Origin: Solirubrobacterales bacterium
GTDB lineage: Bacteria > Actinomycetota > Thermoleophilia > Solirubrobacterales > 70-9
NCBI GenBank assembly: GCA_025450585.1
Contig: JANWHD010000018.1
Coordinates: 62,001-126,000 of the forward strand
Direction: 5' to 3'
Length of the DNA stretch: 64,000 nucleotides
Part shown: piece by piece, positions 7,036 to 15,758 of the stretch
Layout of the letters: the number at the start of each line of letters is the position of its first letter
Position numbering within the stretch: the first letter of the stretch is position 1
Program-made: the position numbers and the translations under genes
Notes under the pieces: generated by a model
What the model saw: the letters and a program-made list of their open reading frames with translations, nothing else
Told to the model about the DNA's origin: nothing
The model's database searches: none

Positions 7036-7956
7036 GTGCGCATCGACGAGATCATTGCCGCCGAGGGCCCGACCTTCTCGGTCGAGCTCTTTCCGCCGAA
7101 GACGGCGGAGGCCACCGCGGCGCTGTTCGACACCGCCCGCTCGCTGCGCGAGCTGGGGCCCGACTTCGTCTCCGTCACCTACGGAGCCGGCGGCTCGACT
7201 CGCGAGGGGACGGTGGAGATCACCCGCGGCCTCAAGGAGGAGCTGGGGTTCGAGACCATGGCCCATCTCAGCTGTGTCGGCGAGACGCGCGAGGGCCTGG
7301 CGGCGACGCTGGACCGGATTGCCGAGGCGGGGATCGAAAACGTCTTCGCCCTGCGCGGCGACCCGCCCCGGGGCCAGGAGGACTTCGTCCAGCCCGAGGG
7401 AGGGTTGGGAAGTGCGGCGGAGCTGACCGCCTTCATCTCAGAGGGATGGGACTTCACGGTCGGCGGCGCCTGCTTCCCAGAGGTGCATCCCGAGGCCCCC
7501 GACCTCGAGACCGACCTCGCCTACCTGAAGACGAAGGTGGAGTCCGGGGCGTCGTTCCTGATCACCCAGCTCTTCTTCGACAACCAGGTCTACTTCGACT
7601 TCGTCGCGGCGGCGCGGGCGGCCAGGATCGAGGTCCCGATCCTGGCCGGGGTAATCCCGGTGGCGAGCTTCTCGCAGACAAAGCGGATCTGCGAGCTCTG
7701 CGACGCCTCGATCCCCGGCCGCCTGGAGGAGGCTTTCCGCGCCGCCGAGGGCGACGAGCAGGCCGAGTTCGAGCTCGGCGTCGCCTACGCCGCCCAGCAG
7801 TGCGCGGAGCTGCTCGTCGCGGGCGCTCCCGGCATCCACTTCTACGCGCTGAACCGGGCGCCGGCGACACGGGCGGTGCTCGGCGCGCTGCGCGCGGCAC
7901 GCCCCTGGGAGAGGCGTCTGGGTGGGACGAGCGACTTGGCGAGTCTCTCTGACTAA
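7036..7956 (+). CDS. metF: 5,10-methylenetetrahydrofolate reductase
   Basis: MetF reduces 5,10-methylene-THF to 5-methyl-THF using FAD, providing the methyl group for methionine synthesis. The 306-residue protein has the family start FSVELFPPKT (catalytic Glu in the VELFPP motif), VTYGAGGSTREGT, the NVFALRGDPPRG segment and the FLITQLFFDN motif of the FAD-binding TIM barrel. Length is normal. It starts with GTG just after a -10 box. The DUF3105 gene follows 14 nt after its stop but has its own promoter-like box. Cytoplasmic. Confidence 0.95.
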   Translation: MRIDEIIAAEGPTFSVELFPPKTAEATAALFDTARSLRELGPDFVSVTYGAGGSTREGTVEITRGLKEELGFETMAHLSCVGETREGLAATLDRIAEAGIENVFALRGDPPRGQEDFVQPEGGLGSAAELTAFISEGWDFTVGGACFPEVHPEAPDLETDLAYLKTKVESGASFLITQLFFDNQVYFDFVAAARAARIEVPILAGVIPVASFSQTKRICELCDASIPGRLEEAFRAAEGDEQAEFELGVAYAAQQCAELLVAGAPGIHFYALNRAPATRAVLGALRAARPWERRLGGTSDLASLSD

Positions 7957-7958
7957 AA

Positions 7959-7964
7959 TAGCCT
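7959..7964 (+). promoter_or_regulatory. Putative -10 box (TAGCCT) for the DUF3105 gene
   Basis: TAGCCT ends 6 nt before ATG 7971; an overlapping TAAAAT (7954-7959) is an alternative giving a short leader. Confidence 0.4.
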
Positions 7965-7970
7965 CGCCTC

Positions 7971-8750
7971 ATGGCAAATCGCAGGGAGGAAGAGAGAGAG
8001 GCGCTCCGCCAGGCTCGGCAGGAACGCGAGAAGAAACAGGCCTCGTCGGAGCGGCGGCGCCTGATGGCCGGCTACGGCGTGGCGGGCGTGATCGGCCTGG
8101 TCGTACTCATCGGCATCGTCTTCGCCATTGCCTCCTCCGCCGGCAAGAACGAGGGCGGCCAAGCGCATATCGACGTCGGCACCGGTGAAACGTTCGGCGA
8201 CCAACCGGACAAGCGCTCCGGCGGCGAGGTTCCCGTCGCCAAGGTCACCGACGTCAAAAAGGCGGCGAAGATGGCCGATTGCGATCTGCAGCTGAAACTC
8301 AAAGACGAGGGGCACGAACACATCCCCGCAACCGCCACGGGGCCGAACTACGGGACGAACCCTCCGACCTCCGGTACCCACTCCGAAATCGCCCAGGCTG
8401 ACGGTGCCTACAGCGAGACGCCGAAGGAAACCCGCGTCGTCCACTCGCTCGAGCACGGACGGCTGGCAATCCAGTACAGCCCCGACCTGTCCGAAGGAGA
8501 CCAGGAAGAGCTGGTCGGCCTCTACGAAACGATGTGGGGCGGGACGCTGCTCTTCCCGAACGAGAACATGACCTATGCGGTCGCGGCGGCGACCTGGACG
8601 AACGTGCTCGGCTGCAACGAGTACAAGGGCGCGATCACGCTCGATGCGATCCGGGCCTTCGCCAAGGAGACCTGGGGCAAATACGGCGGCGAGCCAGTCA
8701 ACACGTTCAAGCCGACGGCGCCGACGCCGCTGGAACCGACGGTCAACTAA
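7971..8750 (+). CDS. DUF3105 family membrane-anchored protein
   Basis: A protein of 259 residues with a highly charged cytoplasmic start (EEEREALRQARQEREKK), one membrane segment at about residues 34-55 and an extracellular domain. That domain has the DUF3105 signatures YGTNPPTSGTHSEI and VVHSLEHGRLAIQY. The conserved His and Cys (LGCNEYKG) residues suggest a metal or structural site, but the family has no established function. Its stop overlaps by 3 nt the stop of the convergent FemAB-like gene. Confidence 0.8.
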   Translation: MANRREEEREALRQARQEREKKQASSERRRLMAGYGVAGVIGLVVLIGIVFAIASSAGKNEGGQAHIDVGTGETFGDQPDKRSGGEVPVAKVTDVKKAAKMADCDLQLKLKDEGHEHIPATATGPNYGTNPPTSGTHSEIAQADGAYSETPKETRVVHSLEHGRLAIQYSPDLSEGDQEELVGLYETMWGGTLLFPNENMTYAVAAATWTNVLGCNEYKGAITLDAIRAFAKETWGKYGGEPVNTFKPTAPTPLEPTVN

Positions 8751-9697
8751 CCCCGGTCGCCGGCCCTGTAGGCCGGGAAGAAGGCGCCCGCGGCGCTGCC
8801 GGCGGAGAGGCGCGCGTAAGCGCGTGAGTCGCAGACGATCTCCGAGGTGTGCCAGGGCTGCTCGCGGTTGGCGAAGCCGCGCTTGAACTCCTCCAGCCTG
8901 TCGCCGCGGGCGATGCCGCCGCCGAGGTTGAGCGGCAGGCCCTGCTCGGTCGCGAGCTCGATCAGGCCCGCGAGGACGTTCTTCATCGGCGAGTCGCGTA
9001 GGTGGGAATCGGCGCTGCCGCTGAGGTAGTAGTGGAGGAAGCCGTCGCTGCAGGCGGCGAGCGAGGCGGCGGCGGCCTCTCCTCCGGGGGCGAGGGCGAG
9101 AGCGAGCCAGGTCTGGTCGGACTCGAGGATGCGGTCGAAGTAGGCGGCGGAGAAGAAGTAGCGCTCGGCGGCGCCGGTGCGCCGCATCGTTTGCTCGTAG
9201 GCGGTCAGGAAGCCCGCGCGATCGTCAGGGGTTGTCTCAAGGCCGGGGACGATGCGGAGCTCGTAGCCGCGCCGGAGGTTCTTGTTGATCTGATTGCGGT
9301 CGCTGGGCCTGCTCTTCGCCGGCAGGTCGGGGTCCGCGATCTGGACGATGTTGCGCTCGGTCGCGCCGGCAAGAGGTGGCTCGCCTAGGGCGTGGCGGAT
9401 GAAGGCGGTGACCAGGCCCGTGTCCGAGAAGTCCACCTGGGCCGGGTCGAGTGGCGCATCGCGAAAGGAGGTGGCGATGCCGGGATAGCCGTAGGGGGAG
9501 ATCGCGTCGCGCTCGGGGCCGTCGCCGATCGGGCGTACGATCAGCGGTACGAGCAGTTGCCCCTCGTCGGCGTCGATCCGCAGGGTGTGCGTGACGCCTT
9601 CGGCATCGAGAAAGGAGCGCGAGCGGAAGAACTCCTCGCCTGCCGACGCCTCGCCCCGGTCCTCAATCAGCTCGGCCCTGGCGATCGGCTCGCTCAC
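8747..9697 (-). CDS. FemAB/BioF2-like acyltransferase (GNAT fold)
   Basis: A protein of 316 residues with the layout of the FemAB-like 'acetyltransferase_6' proteins: NKNLRRGYELRIV, then the GNAT-like core AYEQTMRRTGAAERYFF and the C-terminal segment LHYYLSGSADSHLRDSPMKNVLAGLIELATEQG, followed by LNLGGGIARGDRLEEFKRGF. Relatives transfer aminoacyl groups from tRNA to peptidoglycan precursors or act on exopolysaccharide; here a surface-polymer role is inferred from the adjacent glycan genes. GTG 9697 overlaps the stop of the upstream GNAT gene (GTGA), so the two are translationally coupled; the longer open frame upstream is the shadow of that gene. Confidence 0.75.
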   Translation of the reverse strand: MSEPIARAELIEDRGEASAGEEFFRSRSFLDAEGVTHTLRIDADEGQLLVPLIVRPIGDGPERDAISPYGYPGIATSFRDAPLDPAQVDFSDTGLVTAFIRHALGEPPLAGATERNIVQIADPDLPAKSRPSDRNQINKNLRRGYELRIVPGLETTPDDRAGFLTAYEQTMRRTGAAERYFFSAAYFDRILESDQTWLALALAPGGEAAAASLAACSDGFLHYYLSGSADSHLRDSPMKNVLAGLIELATEQGLPLNLGGGIARGDRLEEFKRGFANREQPWHTSEIVCDSRAYARLSAGSAAGAFFPAYRAGDRG

Positions 9698-10242
9698 GAG
9701 ATCAGGTCGGCGGCGGCGGCACGGAACTCGTCGGGCAGTACGCCCCAGACCTCGCAGTCGTCGGCCGGCAGGCCCTCGCGGCGCAGGTGACCCCGCATCG
9801 TCCCCTCGTGCTTCCAGCCCAGGCCGGCCACGGTCCTCTTGGCGACCTCGTTGCGAGCCGGGATACGGCCATAGACGCGGTGTGCGCCGAACTCGTCGAA
9901 GGCCTTGGCGAGGGTAAGGGCCTCGGCCCGGCGCCCCACCCCCATGCCCCGCACGTCGTCGCCGATCAGCGCCCCCAGCTCCGGCGCGGTCTGACGGAAA
10001 AGCCCGTAGAGCGCGGTGAAGCCGACCGGCTCGGCGAAGCCCTCGACCGCGATCGCGTACTTGCGATCCTCGCCCGAATCGTCCATTGCCCGCCCGACCC
10101 ACGCTCGGGCTTCCTCCACGGAGAACCCGTCGCGCTGCTCCATCAGGGAAGCGGTCGCCTCGGGGTTGTTGAACCAGCGGTGCACGGCGGCGGCATCGCC
10201 TGGCTGGAACGCTCGCAGGCTGACCCTGGGCTTCTCGGTCAC
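9694..10242 (-). CDS. GNAT family N-acetyltransferase (RimJ/RimL-like)
   Basis: A protein of 182 residues with the order typical of RimJ/RimL-type acetyltransferases: VSLRAFQPGDAAAVHRWFN at the start, the acetyl-CoA binding stretch IGDDVRGMGVGRRAEALTLA in the middle, and RIPARNEVAKRTVAGLGWKHEGTMR near the end. Such enzymes acetylate protein N-termini, or amino-sugars in polysaccharide loci. Its position at the head of the FemAB-like gene suggests a sugar or peptide substrate, but this is inference. It starts with GTG, 6 nt after a TAGGGT box. Confidence 0.82.
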   Translation of the reverse strand: MTEKPRVSLRAFQPGDAAAVHRWFNNPEATASLMEQRDGFSVEEARAWVGRAMDDSGEDRKYAIAVEGFAEPVGFTALYGLFRQTAPELGALIGDDVRGMGVGRRAEALTLAKAFDEFGAHRVYGRIPARNEVAKRTVAGLGWKHEGTMRGHLRREGLPADDCEVWGVLPDEFRAAAADLIS

Positions 10243-10248
10243 GGTGGA

Positions 10249-10254
10249 ACCCTA
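10249..10254 (-). promoter_or_regulatory. Putative -10 box (TAGGGT) for the GNAT/FemAB pair
   Basis: On the minus strand TAGGGT ends 6 nt before the GTG at 10242, fitting a leaderless transcript covering both genes. Confidence 0.4.
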
Positions 10255-10285
10255 ACCTCGGAGCGGGGGAGATTGGGCCGGCCGT

Positions 10286-10849
10286 CTAATCCGGCGCCAG
10301 CCCGTGGCCGGTCACGAGGAGCCAGGCGGTCTTGGCGAGGATGCGGCCGTCGAGGGCGGCGCCGCGGCGATCGACGTACTCGATGTCGAGCTCGATCCGC
10401 TCCTCCCAGGGGATGCCGGCGCGGCCCTGGACCTGGGCCCAGCCGGTGATCCCGGGGCGGACCTCGTGGCGGCGGTGTTGGCGCGGGGTGTAGTCCTTCA
10501 CCTGGGCGGGGATGGTGGGGCGGGGCCCGACGATCGCCATCTCGCCGCGCAGGACGTTGACCAGGTTGGGGATCTCGTCGAGCGAGGTTCGGCGCAGGAC
10601 CTGGCCAGCGCGGGTAACGCGCGGGTCATCGCGGGTAACGACGGTTCCCACCCCGACCGGATCCGACCCCTCGACCATCGTGCGCAGCTTCAGCATCTCG
10701 AACTCCACGCCGTTCAGACCCACACGTCGTTGCCGGTAGAAAACCGATCCTCGGCTCCCCAGCTTGATCGCCACCCCAGCCACCAGCAAGACAGGCGATA
10801 GGAACACAAGCGCGAGCAGGGCGATGGCTATGTCCAAAATCCTGGGCAT
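10286..10849 (-). CDS. Undecaprenyl-phosphate sugar phosphotransferase (priming sugar transferase)
   Basis: This 187-residue protein is a small bacterial sugar transferase (PglC/EpsL type) that moves a sugar-1-phosphate onto undecaprenyl phosphate to start a polysaccharide repeat unit. It has one N-terminal membrane-embedded helix with a proline (ALVFLSPVLLVAGVAIKL), then VFYRQRRVGLNGVEFEMLKLRTM, the catalytic Asp-Glu pair in SLDEIPNLVNVLRGEMAIVGPRP and the RPGITGWAQVQGR motif. It lacks the extra N-terminal domain of the WcaJ/WbaP enzymes. It lies 3' of the glycosyltransferase at 10873, with 23 nt between, and is probably cotranscribed. Confidence 0.93.
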   Translation of the reverse strand: MPRILDIAIALLALVFLSPVLLVAGVAIKLGSRGSVFYRQRRVGLNGVEFEMLKLRTMVEGSDPVGVGTVVTRDDPRVTRAGQVLRRTSLDEIPNLVNVLRGEMAIVGPRPTIPAQVKDYTPRQHRRHEVRPGITGWAQVQGRAGIPWEERIELDIEYVDRRGAALDGRILAKTAWLLVTGHGLAPD

Positions 10850-10872
10850 TTCTGGCTATCGATGACGGCGCG

Positions 10873-11997
10873 TCATCGCGTTCCCGGGGCCTTCTCCCAA
10901 GCAGCTGGACGGCCGTGGCGAAAACGGTCCCAGAGCCCCGCCGCGATCGAGAGAGTGGTCAGGGCGTAGTAGCGAGCGATGCGGAATGGGGCGATGCGGA
11001 ACTGTCCACCCAGGATCGCGGCCGCGATCGCGACCAGCTGGATCCCGTAGGTGACGACGTAAACCCAGCCCTGGTCCAACAGGAGGAGGTTGGCGACGAA
11101 GGCGAGCGGGTGCAGGAACGGGGTGAGGTAGCGCAGCAGCCGGTGCGAGAAGAGCTCGAAGGCGTAGAGGGACTTGTAGCCGCGCGGGGAGATCATCCGC
11201 TCGCCGACGACGATGTCCCAGAGGCCGACCATCATCCGCCGTTTGCGGGCGAACTCGCCCTCCATGGTCGGCACCATCTTCTCCTCGGCGCGCGCCCAGG
11301 GGACGTAGAGGGAGCGCTTTCCTCTCTTCGCCAGCTGGAAGGGGAACGAGAGGTCGTGGCTCCCCGAAGGAGGGAGCGGGACGTATGCGCTCGCCCGCAC
11401 GGCGTAGATCGCGCCGTTGCCGGCGGTGACGCCGGCGAGAGCGGACTCCATCTCCCGCACCTTCATCTCATAGCGCCAGTAGGCGCCCTCGAGGTTGTCG
11501 CCGGTGGAGTCGAGGAACCGGACCTGGCCGCAGGCGTAGCCGATCGCCGGGTCGGCGAAGGGCTCGAGCAGGTGGCGCAGGGCGTCAGGCTGCCAGACGC
11601 TGTTCGCGTCCGAGAAGGCGAGAATCTCGCCCGAGGCACGCTCGGCGGCGGCGTTTTGGGCGACGATCTTGCCGCCGCGGGGCAGCTCGAGTACCAGGTC
11701 GGCGCCCGCCGCGCGGGCGCGCTCGGCGGTCGCGTCGTTCGAGCCGTCGGAGGCGACTATCAGCTCGAGTCGCTCGCGCGGGTAGCCGAGCGCCAGCGCG
11801 TTGGCGACCTTGGCCTCGATCACCTCCTCCTCGTCGTAGGCGGCGACGATCAACGAGACGCGGGGCAGCTCCTCCCAGGTGCCGGGCTCGAGTGTCGGCC
11901 GGCGGCGCAGGGCGAGCAGCCCCCGAAGCGCGAGCGGGTAGCCGAGGTGCGTGTAGACGATCAGTCCGGCGGAGACCCAGAAGAGAGCGGCGAGCAT
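10873..11997 (-). CDS. Family 2 glycosyltransferase, membrane-bound
   Basis: A protein of 374 residues: a short N-terminal membrane segment (LAALFWVSAGLIVYTHLGY), a GT-A catalytic domain with IVASDGSNDATAERA and the SDANSVWQPDALR Asp motif, a acceptor region ending RKRRMMVGLWDIV, then about three C-terminal membrane helices. This is the hyaluronan-synthase/ICA-like arrangement, so sugar addition at the inner membrane face is likely. I chose ATG 11997, 8 nt after the upstream gene's stop; longer frames back to 12093 overlap that gene. It works in the same polysaccharide block. Confidence 0.88.
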   Translation of the reverse strand: MLAALFWVSAGLIVYTHLGYPLALRGLLALRRRPTLEPGTWEELPRVSLIVAAYDEEEVIEAKVANALALGYPRERLELIVASDGSNDATAERARAAGADLVLELPRGGKIVAQNAAAERASGEILAFSDANSVWQPDALRHLLEPFADPAIGYACGQVRFLDSTGDNLEGAYWRYEMKVREMESALAGVTAGNGAIYAVRASAYVPLPPSGSHDLSFPFQLAKRGKRSLYVPWARAEEKMVPTMEGEFARKRRMMVGLWDIVVGERMISPRGYKSLYAFELFSHRLLRYLTPFLHPLAFVANLLLLDQGWVYVVTYGIQLVAIAAAILGGQFRIAPFRIARYYALTTLSIAAGLWDRFRHGRPAAWEKAPGTR

Positions 11998-12004
11998 CTG
12001 GCGA

Positions 12005-13120
12005 TTATCTGCTTCCGGAACGTAGTTCGCTGTAGAGCGCGAGGGTCTGGGCGGCAACCGCGTCCCAGGAGTAGGGGCCGGCCGCGGCCTCACCCGCGGA
12101 CCGCGCCAGGCGTTCGCGAGCGGCCGAGTCCGCGACGAGCTCGTTCAGGGCGCTCGCCAGCGCCGCGGGATCCTCGGGCGGAACGAGTCGCGCGGCGCCG
12201 GTCGCCGCGACCTCGGGGAAGCCACCGACGGAGCTGAGCACCATCGGCTTGCCGAAGGCGAGACCGGTGTAGAGCACACCGGAGTGCTCGGCATCGCGGT
12301 AGGGGAGGGCGACGACGTCGGCACGGCGGAGGATCGCCGGGATCTCGGCGTCCTCGACGAAGCGGGTGAGGAAACGGACGCGGCCGGGACTCTCGGCGGC
12401 GAGCCGGTGCAGCGGCTCCGGGTCCATGCGCGGGTTGCCGACGATCCAGAGCTCGGCGCCGCGAACCTCGCGGAAGGACTCGAGCAGCGTGTCGATCCCC
12501 TTGTAGGGGCGCAGCAAGCCGAAGAAGAGGATCACCGGGCCCTCGGCGGCCTGGAGCTCGGGAGCCAGCGGCTTCTCATCCGGCAGCCGGGTGAGGTAAT
12601 CGAAGGCGCCGTGGGGGATGACGCGGACGCGAGCAGGGTCCAGGCCGACCTCGTCGCGCAGCCGCGCCGCGCCGTGCTCGGAGTGGGCCACGACCGCGTC
12701 CATGCGTCCGAACATCCGACGCGCCGTCGCCTGGTCCCGGCGGCTCGGCCGCGGCGGCAGCACGTAGTGCGCGGTGAGCACGCGCGGGCCGGCCGAGGGC
12801 AGCAGGTGCGCGTCGAGGGCCGGCATCGTCAGCCACTGGTAGTGGACGACGTCGGCGTCGAGAACGCGACGCAGGCGAAGCATGTCGGGCAGGTGCTCCG
12901 CCGCCTTGAGGGCGCGGCGGCCGGGGGCGTCGAGGCCGCGCGTCGAGGTGCGGCGATAGAAGCACTCGCGCACCCGGTAGCCCTCCGAAGGGGGCACCGG
13001 GCCGTAGAGGAAGTGGCTGGTCAGCAGCTCAACGTCGGCGCCGGCGCGGGCAAGCGCCGCGGCAAGGGCGCGGTCGTACGGCGGCGTGAAGGCCGAGGGG
13101 TCGACTAGCTGAACCCGCAT
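12005..13120 (-). CDS. GT4-family glycosyltransferase
   Basis: A 371-residue GT-B enzyme. The N-terminal acceptor half has HYQWLTMPALDAHLL and the AVVAHSEHGAARLRDEVG helix; the C-terminal nucleotide-sugar half has PVILFFGLLRPYKGIDTLLES, a loop of DVVALPYRDAEHSGVLYTGL and the E-x7-E-like region SGVLYTGLAFGKPMVLSSVG. It transfers a sugar onto a lipid-linked oligosaccharide or other acceptor, specificity unknown. It starts 11 nt from the divergent gene at 13132, so their promoters overlap. It is the first gene of the minus-strand run 12005-10286. Confidence 0.9.
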   Translation of the reverse strand: MRVQLVDPSAFTPPYDRALAAALARAGADVELLTSHFLYGPVPPSEGYRVRECFYRRTSTRGLDAPGRRALKAAEHLPDMLRLRRVLDADVVHYQWLTMPALDAHLLPSAGPRVLTAHYVLPPRPSRRDQATARRMFGRMDAVVAHSEHGAARLRDEVGLDPARVRVIPHGAFDYLTRLPDEKPLAPELQAAEGPVILFFGLLRPYKGIDTLLESFREVRGAELWIVGNPRMDPEPLHRLAAESPGRVRFLTRFVEDAEIPAILRRADVVALPYRDAEHSGVLYTGLAFGKPMVLSSVGGFPEVAATGAARLVPPEDPAALASALNELVADSAARERLARSAGEAAAGPYSWDAVAAQTLALYSELRSGSR

Positions 13121-13128
13121 CAGGCGCG

Positions 13129-13134
13129 ATTATG
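13129..13134 (-). promoter_or_regulatory. Putative -10 box (CATAAT) for the GT4 gene run
   Basis: CATAAT on the minus strand ends 8 nt before the ATG at 13120 and overlaps the start codon of the divergent glycosyltransferase at 13132. Confidence 0.35.
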
Positions 13135-14055
13135 GTGACCCTCTTGGCCCCCACGCTCTCCTACTGCGTCGTGAACACGAACGGCCGCGAGTACCTGCTC
13201 GCCTGCCTCGACGCGATCGAGCGCACGCACCCGGCCGGAGTCGAGCGAGAGATCCTCGTCCTCGACAACGCTTCAGACGACGGCTCGGTCGAGGCGGTTC
13301 GCGCGCGTGGCGACGTTCGCCTGATCGCGCTGGAACGGCGAACGGGCAAGGCCGAGAACGACTCGACCCTGATGCGGGCGGCGGGCGGTCGCTACTGCCT
13401 CCTGCTCAACGAGGACTCCGAGCTGCGCCCCGGTGCGGCGGAGGCCCTGGTCGCGGCACTCGAGGCCGATCCGCGAGCGGGGGCGGCGGGTGCACAGCTG
13501 CTCGACTCCAGCGGAGTGCCGGTGCCCTGCGCCTGGCGTTTCCCCGGCGTCGGCACCGCCCTCGCCGGTGCCCTGTTCCTGCACCGCTGGCTGACCGTGC
13601 AGAGCAAGGGCAGCGCCACCCGCCGGGTCGACTGGGCGCAGTCGAGCGCCCTGCTGGTGCGGCGCGAGGCCGCCGCCGAGGTCGGCTTCATGGACCCTGC
13701 CTTCTTCGTCTACTACGACGAGTGCGACTTCGCCAAGCGCCTAGCCGAGGCTGGCTGGCACAGCCTCTTCGTCCCCGCCGCCGAGGCCGTCCACCACGAC
13801 CAGCTCTCGACCGACCTCGCCAGGGGCCTCCCCCGCATCGTCGAATTCCACCGCAACCGCGACCTCTACATGCGCAAGCACCATGGCCGGGCGGCGGCGT
13901 TGGCGGTACGCGTGCTCACAGCGTGGTCGTACTCGGTCCGCGCGCTCGCCGCGGCGGTCCTTCCCGGCCACCCGGTCAAGGTCTACCGGGCCCACGCTCT
14001 CCAGGCACTCCTTCCCCGGCGCGGCACCAGCATCGCCGACGCCACCCACCCCTGA
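13132..14055 (+). CDS. Family 2 glycosyltransferase (rhamnosyltransferase-like)
   Basis: A soluble GT-A enzyme of 307 residues. It shows YCVVNTNGREYLLACLDAI, the nucleotide-binding VLDNASDDGSVEAVRA, the metal-binding LLLNEDSELRPGA (DxD-like EDS), and VYYDECDFAKRLAEAGW, which is typical of rhamnosyltransferase/WcaA-type proteins. It is the only plus-strand gene of the polysaccharide block and is convergent with the flippase. The 119 nt between the two stops holds a duplicated hairpin. Confidence 0.9.
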   Translation: MVTLLAPTLSYCVVNTNGREYLLACLDAIERTHPAGVEREILVLDNASDDGSVEAVRARGDVRLIALERRTGKAENDSTLMRAAGGRYCLLLNEDSELRPGAAEALVAALEADPRAGAAGAQLLDSSGVPVPCAWRFPGVGTALAGALFLHRWLTVQSKGSATRRVDWAQSSALLVRREAAAEVGFMDPAFFVYYDECDFAKRLAEAGWHSLFVPAAEAVHHDQLSTDLARGLPRIVEFHRNRDLYMRKHHGRAAALAVRVLTAWSYSVRALAAAVLPGHPVKVYRAHALQALLPRRGTSIADATHP

Positions 14056-14168
14056 GGTCGTATTTCTTCTCGCTATGCGGCGGAAAGTACGACCGCACCC
14101 GGTGGGGCAATGCGCCTGACCTTTTGAGGTCGCAGTTTCACCCGGTATGCGGAAAGAAGTACGACCGC
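14053..14168. repeat. Two 44-bp hairpin repeats between convergent genes (bidirectional terminator?)
   Basis: Units at 14053-14096 and 14125-14168 start TGAGGTCG and end AGTACGACCGC, are about three-quarters identical, and lie 72 bp apart. Each can fold on itself (GGTCG / CGACC), and the outermost arms GGTCGTATTTCTT (14056) and AAGAAGTACGACC (14154) also pair with one G-U. Placed between two stop codons, they suit a bidirectional terminator. Confidence 0.6.
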
Positions 14169-14174
14169 TGGTGG

Positions 14175-15758
14175 CTAGAGGCGGGTGTCCTCGTCGCGGA
14201 GCTCTGCCTCCGCGACCTCGGGGATACGACCGTCGACTGCTGCCGGGGCGGGGCGGAACGCGCGCAGGCGGCGGGCGAGGTCGACTGGGTGGCGAAGCTG
14301 GGAGAGCCAGGTTCGCTCGCCAGGGGTGAAGAAGCCGATCGCGAGCAGGGCGAGCGGGTAGGCGAGCCAAAGGACGGTCCGGGAGAGGAGGCCGATGAGA
14401 CCGTCGGTCGGAAGCAGCAGCTCGCCCGCCGCGACGAGCACGGCGGAGACCAGGACGACCCGGGCGAGCCGGCCCCATTCGTAGGGCACCGGGAAGAGTC
14501 GCTGGGTGAAGCCGTACATCAGAGCCAGCACGACGAGGTAGGAGGCGACGAGGGCGAGGCCGGCGCCGACGATGCCTAGCGGCGGCACGAGGACGAGGTT
14601 GAGGACGACGTTGGCGACGAGGGCCGCCCCCGTCGCGGGGAAGTTGAACTCGGTGCGGCCGGTGCGGCCGAGGATCACGACGAGCACCATGTAGAGGGCG
14701 TAGAGCGTGACCCCGGCCGCGATCAGGCCGATCGGTTCGTAGGCGTCGAAGAATTTCGGTGCCGCCAGCACGCGCACGATCCAGCGCGAGAGCAACCACA
14801 TGCCGGAGACTACGAAGGCGCCGCCGACCACGAACCATGTGACCACCGCGGCGTAGGCGCGGCGGGCGTCGTCGTCGTCGCGGATCGAGTAGGCGAGCGG
14901 CGGCCAGGCGAGCTGGAAACCGCGAACGAGGACGTTTACCGCCTGGGCGAACTTGACCGCGAGCGAGTAGAGGCCCGCCTCGGCGAGGCCGAGGGTGCGG
15001 ACGATGATGATGCGGTCGACGAAGTTGAGCGCGTAGAGCGAGAGCTCCGCCGGCATCGTCGGAGTGCCGAAGCGCAGCATCCGGCGCAGCAACTGCCTGT
15101 CGATCCAGAGCGAGAGCCGGCGGCGGTGGTAGGCGATCAGGCCGAGCACGAAAACCCCACCGCTGACGTAGCTGCCGAGGAGCAGGCCGCGAGCACCCTC
15201 ATCGGCACCGACGACGAGGACGACGGTGAGCCCGATCGCCGCCACCACGTTCAGCATCGTCGTCACGAAGAAGGCGCGGGCTCGCTCCTCCAGCCGGAAG
15301 ATCGTCAGCAGGTACTCGTGCAGCGTCAGCACCCAGAGGCCGGCGATCGAGATCCGCGCCAGGTCGGCAGCGTCACCTGGCCAGGCGACTGCCTCGCGGG
15401 GGTCGAGGCCGGCCGGTTCGGGGAGCAGCACTTCGGAAATCATCCCGGCGAAGGGCAGGGCGATCAGCGCTGCCGCGGTGGAGAACCAGAAGAGCGCCGC
15501 GAAGGAGGTGGAGAGGACGCGCCCGGGATCCTCGTCGTCCTTGTAGTAGAAGCGCAGCAGCGCCTCGATCACGCCGAGCCGGACGATGATGCTGGCCGAG
15601 ACGACGGCGGCGAACATCACCTCGGCGGCGCCGTAATCCTCCGGCGTCAGGTATCGCGTGTAGAGCGGCAGCAGCGCCACCGCGATCAGCTTCGAGAAGA
15701 TGCTCGCCGCCGTGTAGGCGGCGCCGGTCGTCGCTAGGCGGCGGAGGTATCCGGACAC
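14175..15758 (-). CDS. Polysaccharide flippase (Wzx/MurJ-like, MOP superfamily)
   Basis: A protein of 527 residues with about twelve to fourteen hydrophobic segments. The start AAYTAASIFSKLIAVALLPLYTRYLTPEDYGAAEV is the classic Wzx N-terminus. It would flip undecaprenyl-linked repeat units across the membrane. The C-terminal 40 residues are charged and cytoplasmic. Its start overlaps by 25 nt the end of the ligase/polymerase gene upstream, indicating an operon. Full length. Confidence 0.9.
   Translation of the reverse strand: MSGYLRRLATTGAAYTAASIFSKLIAVALLPLYTRYLTPEDYGAAEVMFAAVVSASIIVRLGVIEALLRFYYKDDEDPGRVLSTSFAALFWFSTAAALIALPFAGMISEVLLPEPAGLDPREAVAWPGDAADLARISIAGLWVLTLHEYLLTIFRLEERARAFFVTTMLNVVAAIGLTVVLVVGADEGARGLLLGSYVSGGVFVLGLIAYHRRRLSLWIDRQLLRRMLRFGTPTMPAELSLYALNFVDRIIIVRTLGLAEAGLYSLAVKFAQAVNVLVRGFQLAWPPLAYSIRDDDDARRAYAAVVTWFVVGGAFVVSGMWLLSRWIVRVLAAPKFFDAYEPIGLIAAGVTLYALYMVLVVILGRTGRTEFNFPATGAALVANVVLNLVLVPPLGIVGAGLALVASYLVVLALMYGFTQRLFPVPYEWGRLARVVLVSAVLVAAGELLLPTDGLIGLLSRTVLWLAYPLALLAIGFFTPGERTWLSQLRHPVDLARRLRAFRPAPAAVDGRIPEVAEAELRDEDTRL

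Noticed and set aside
5897..7426. 509-codon plus-strand open frame
   Set aside because: It spans the enoyl-CoA hydratase gene in antisense, the gap and the wrong frame of metF; no conserved motif.
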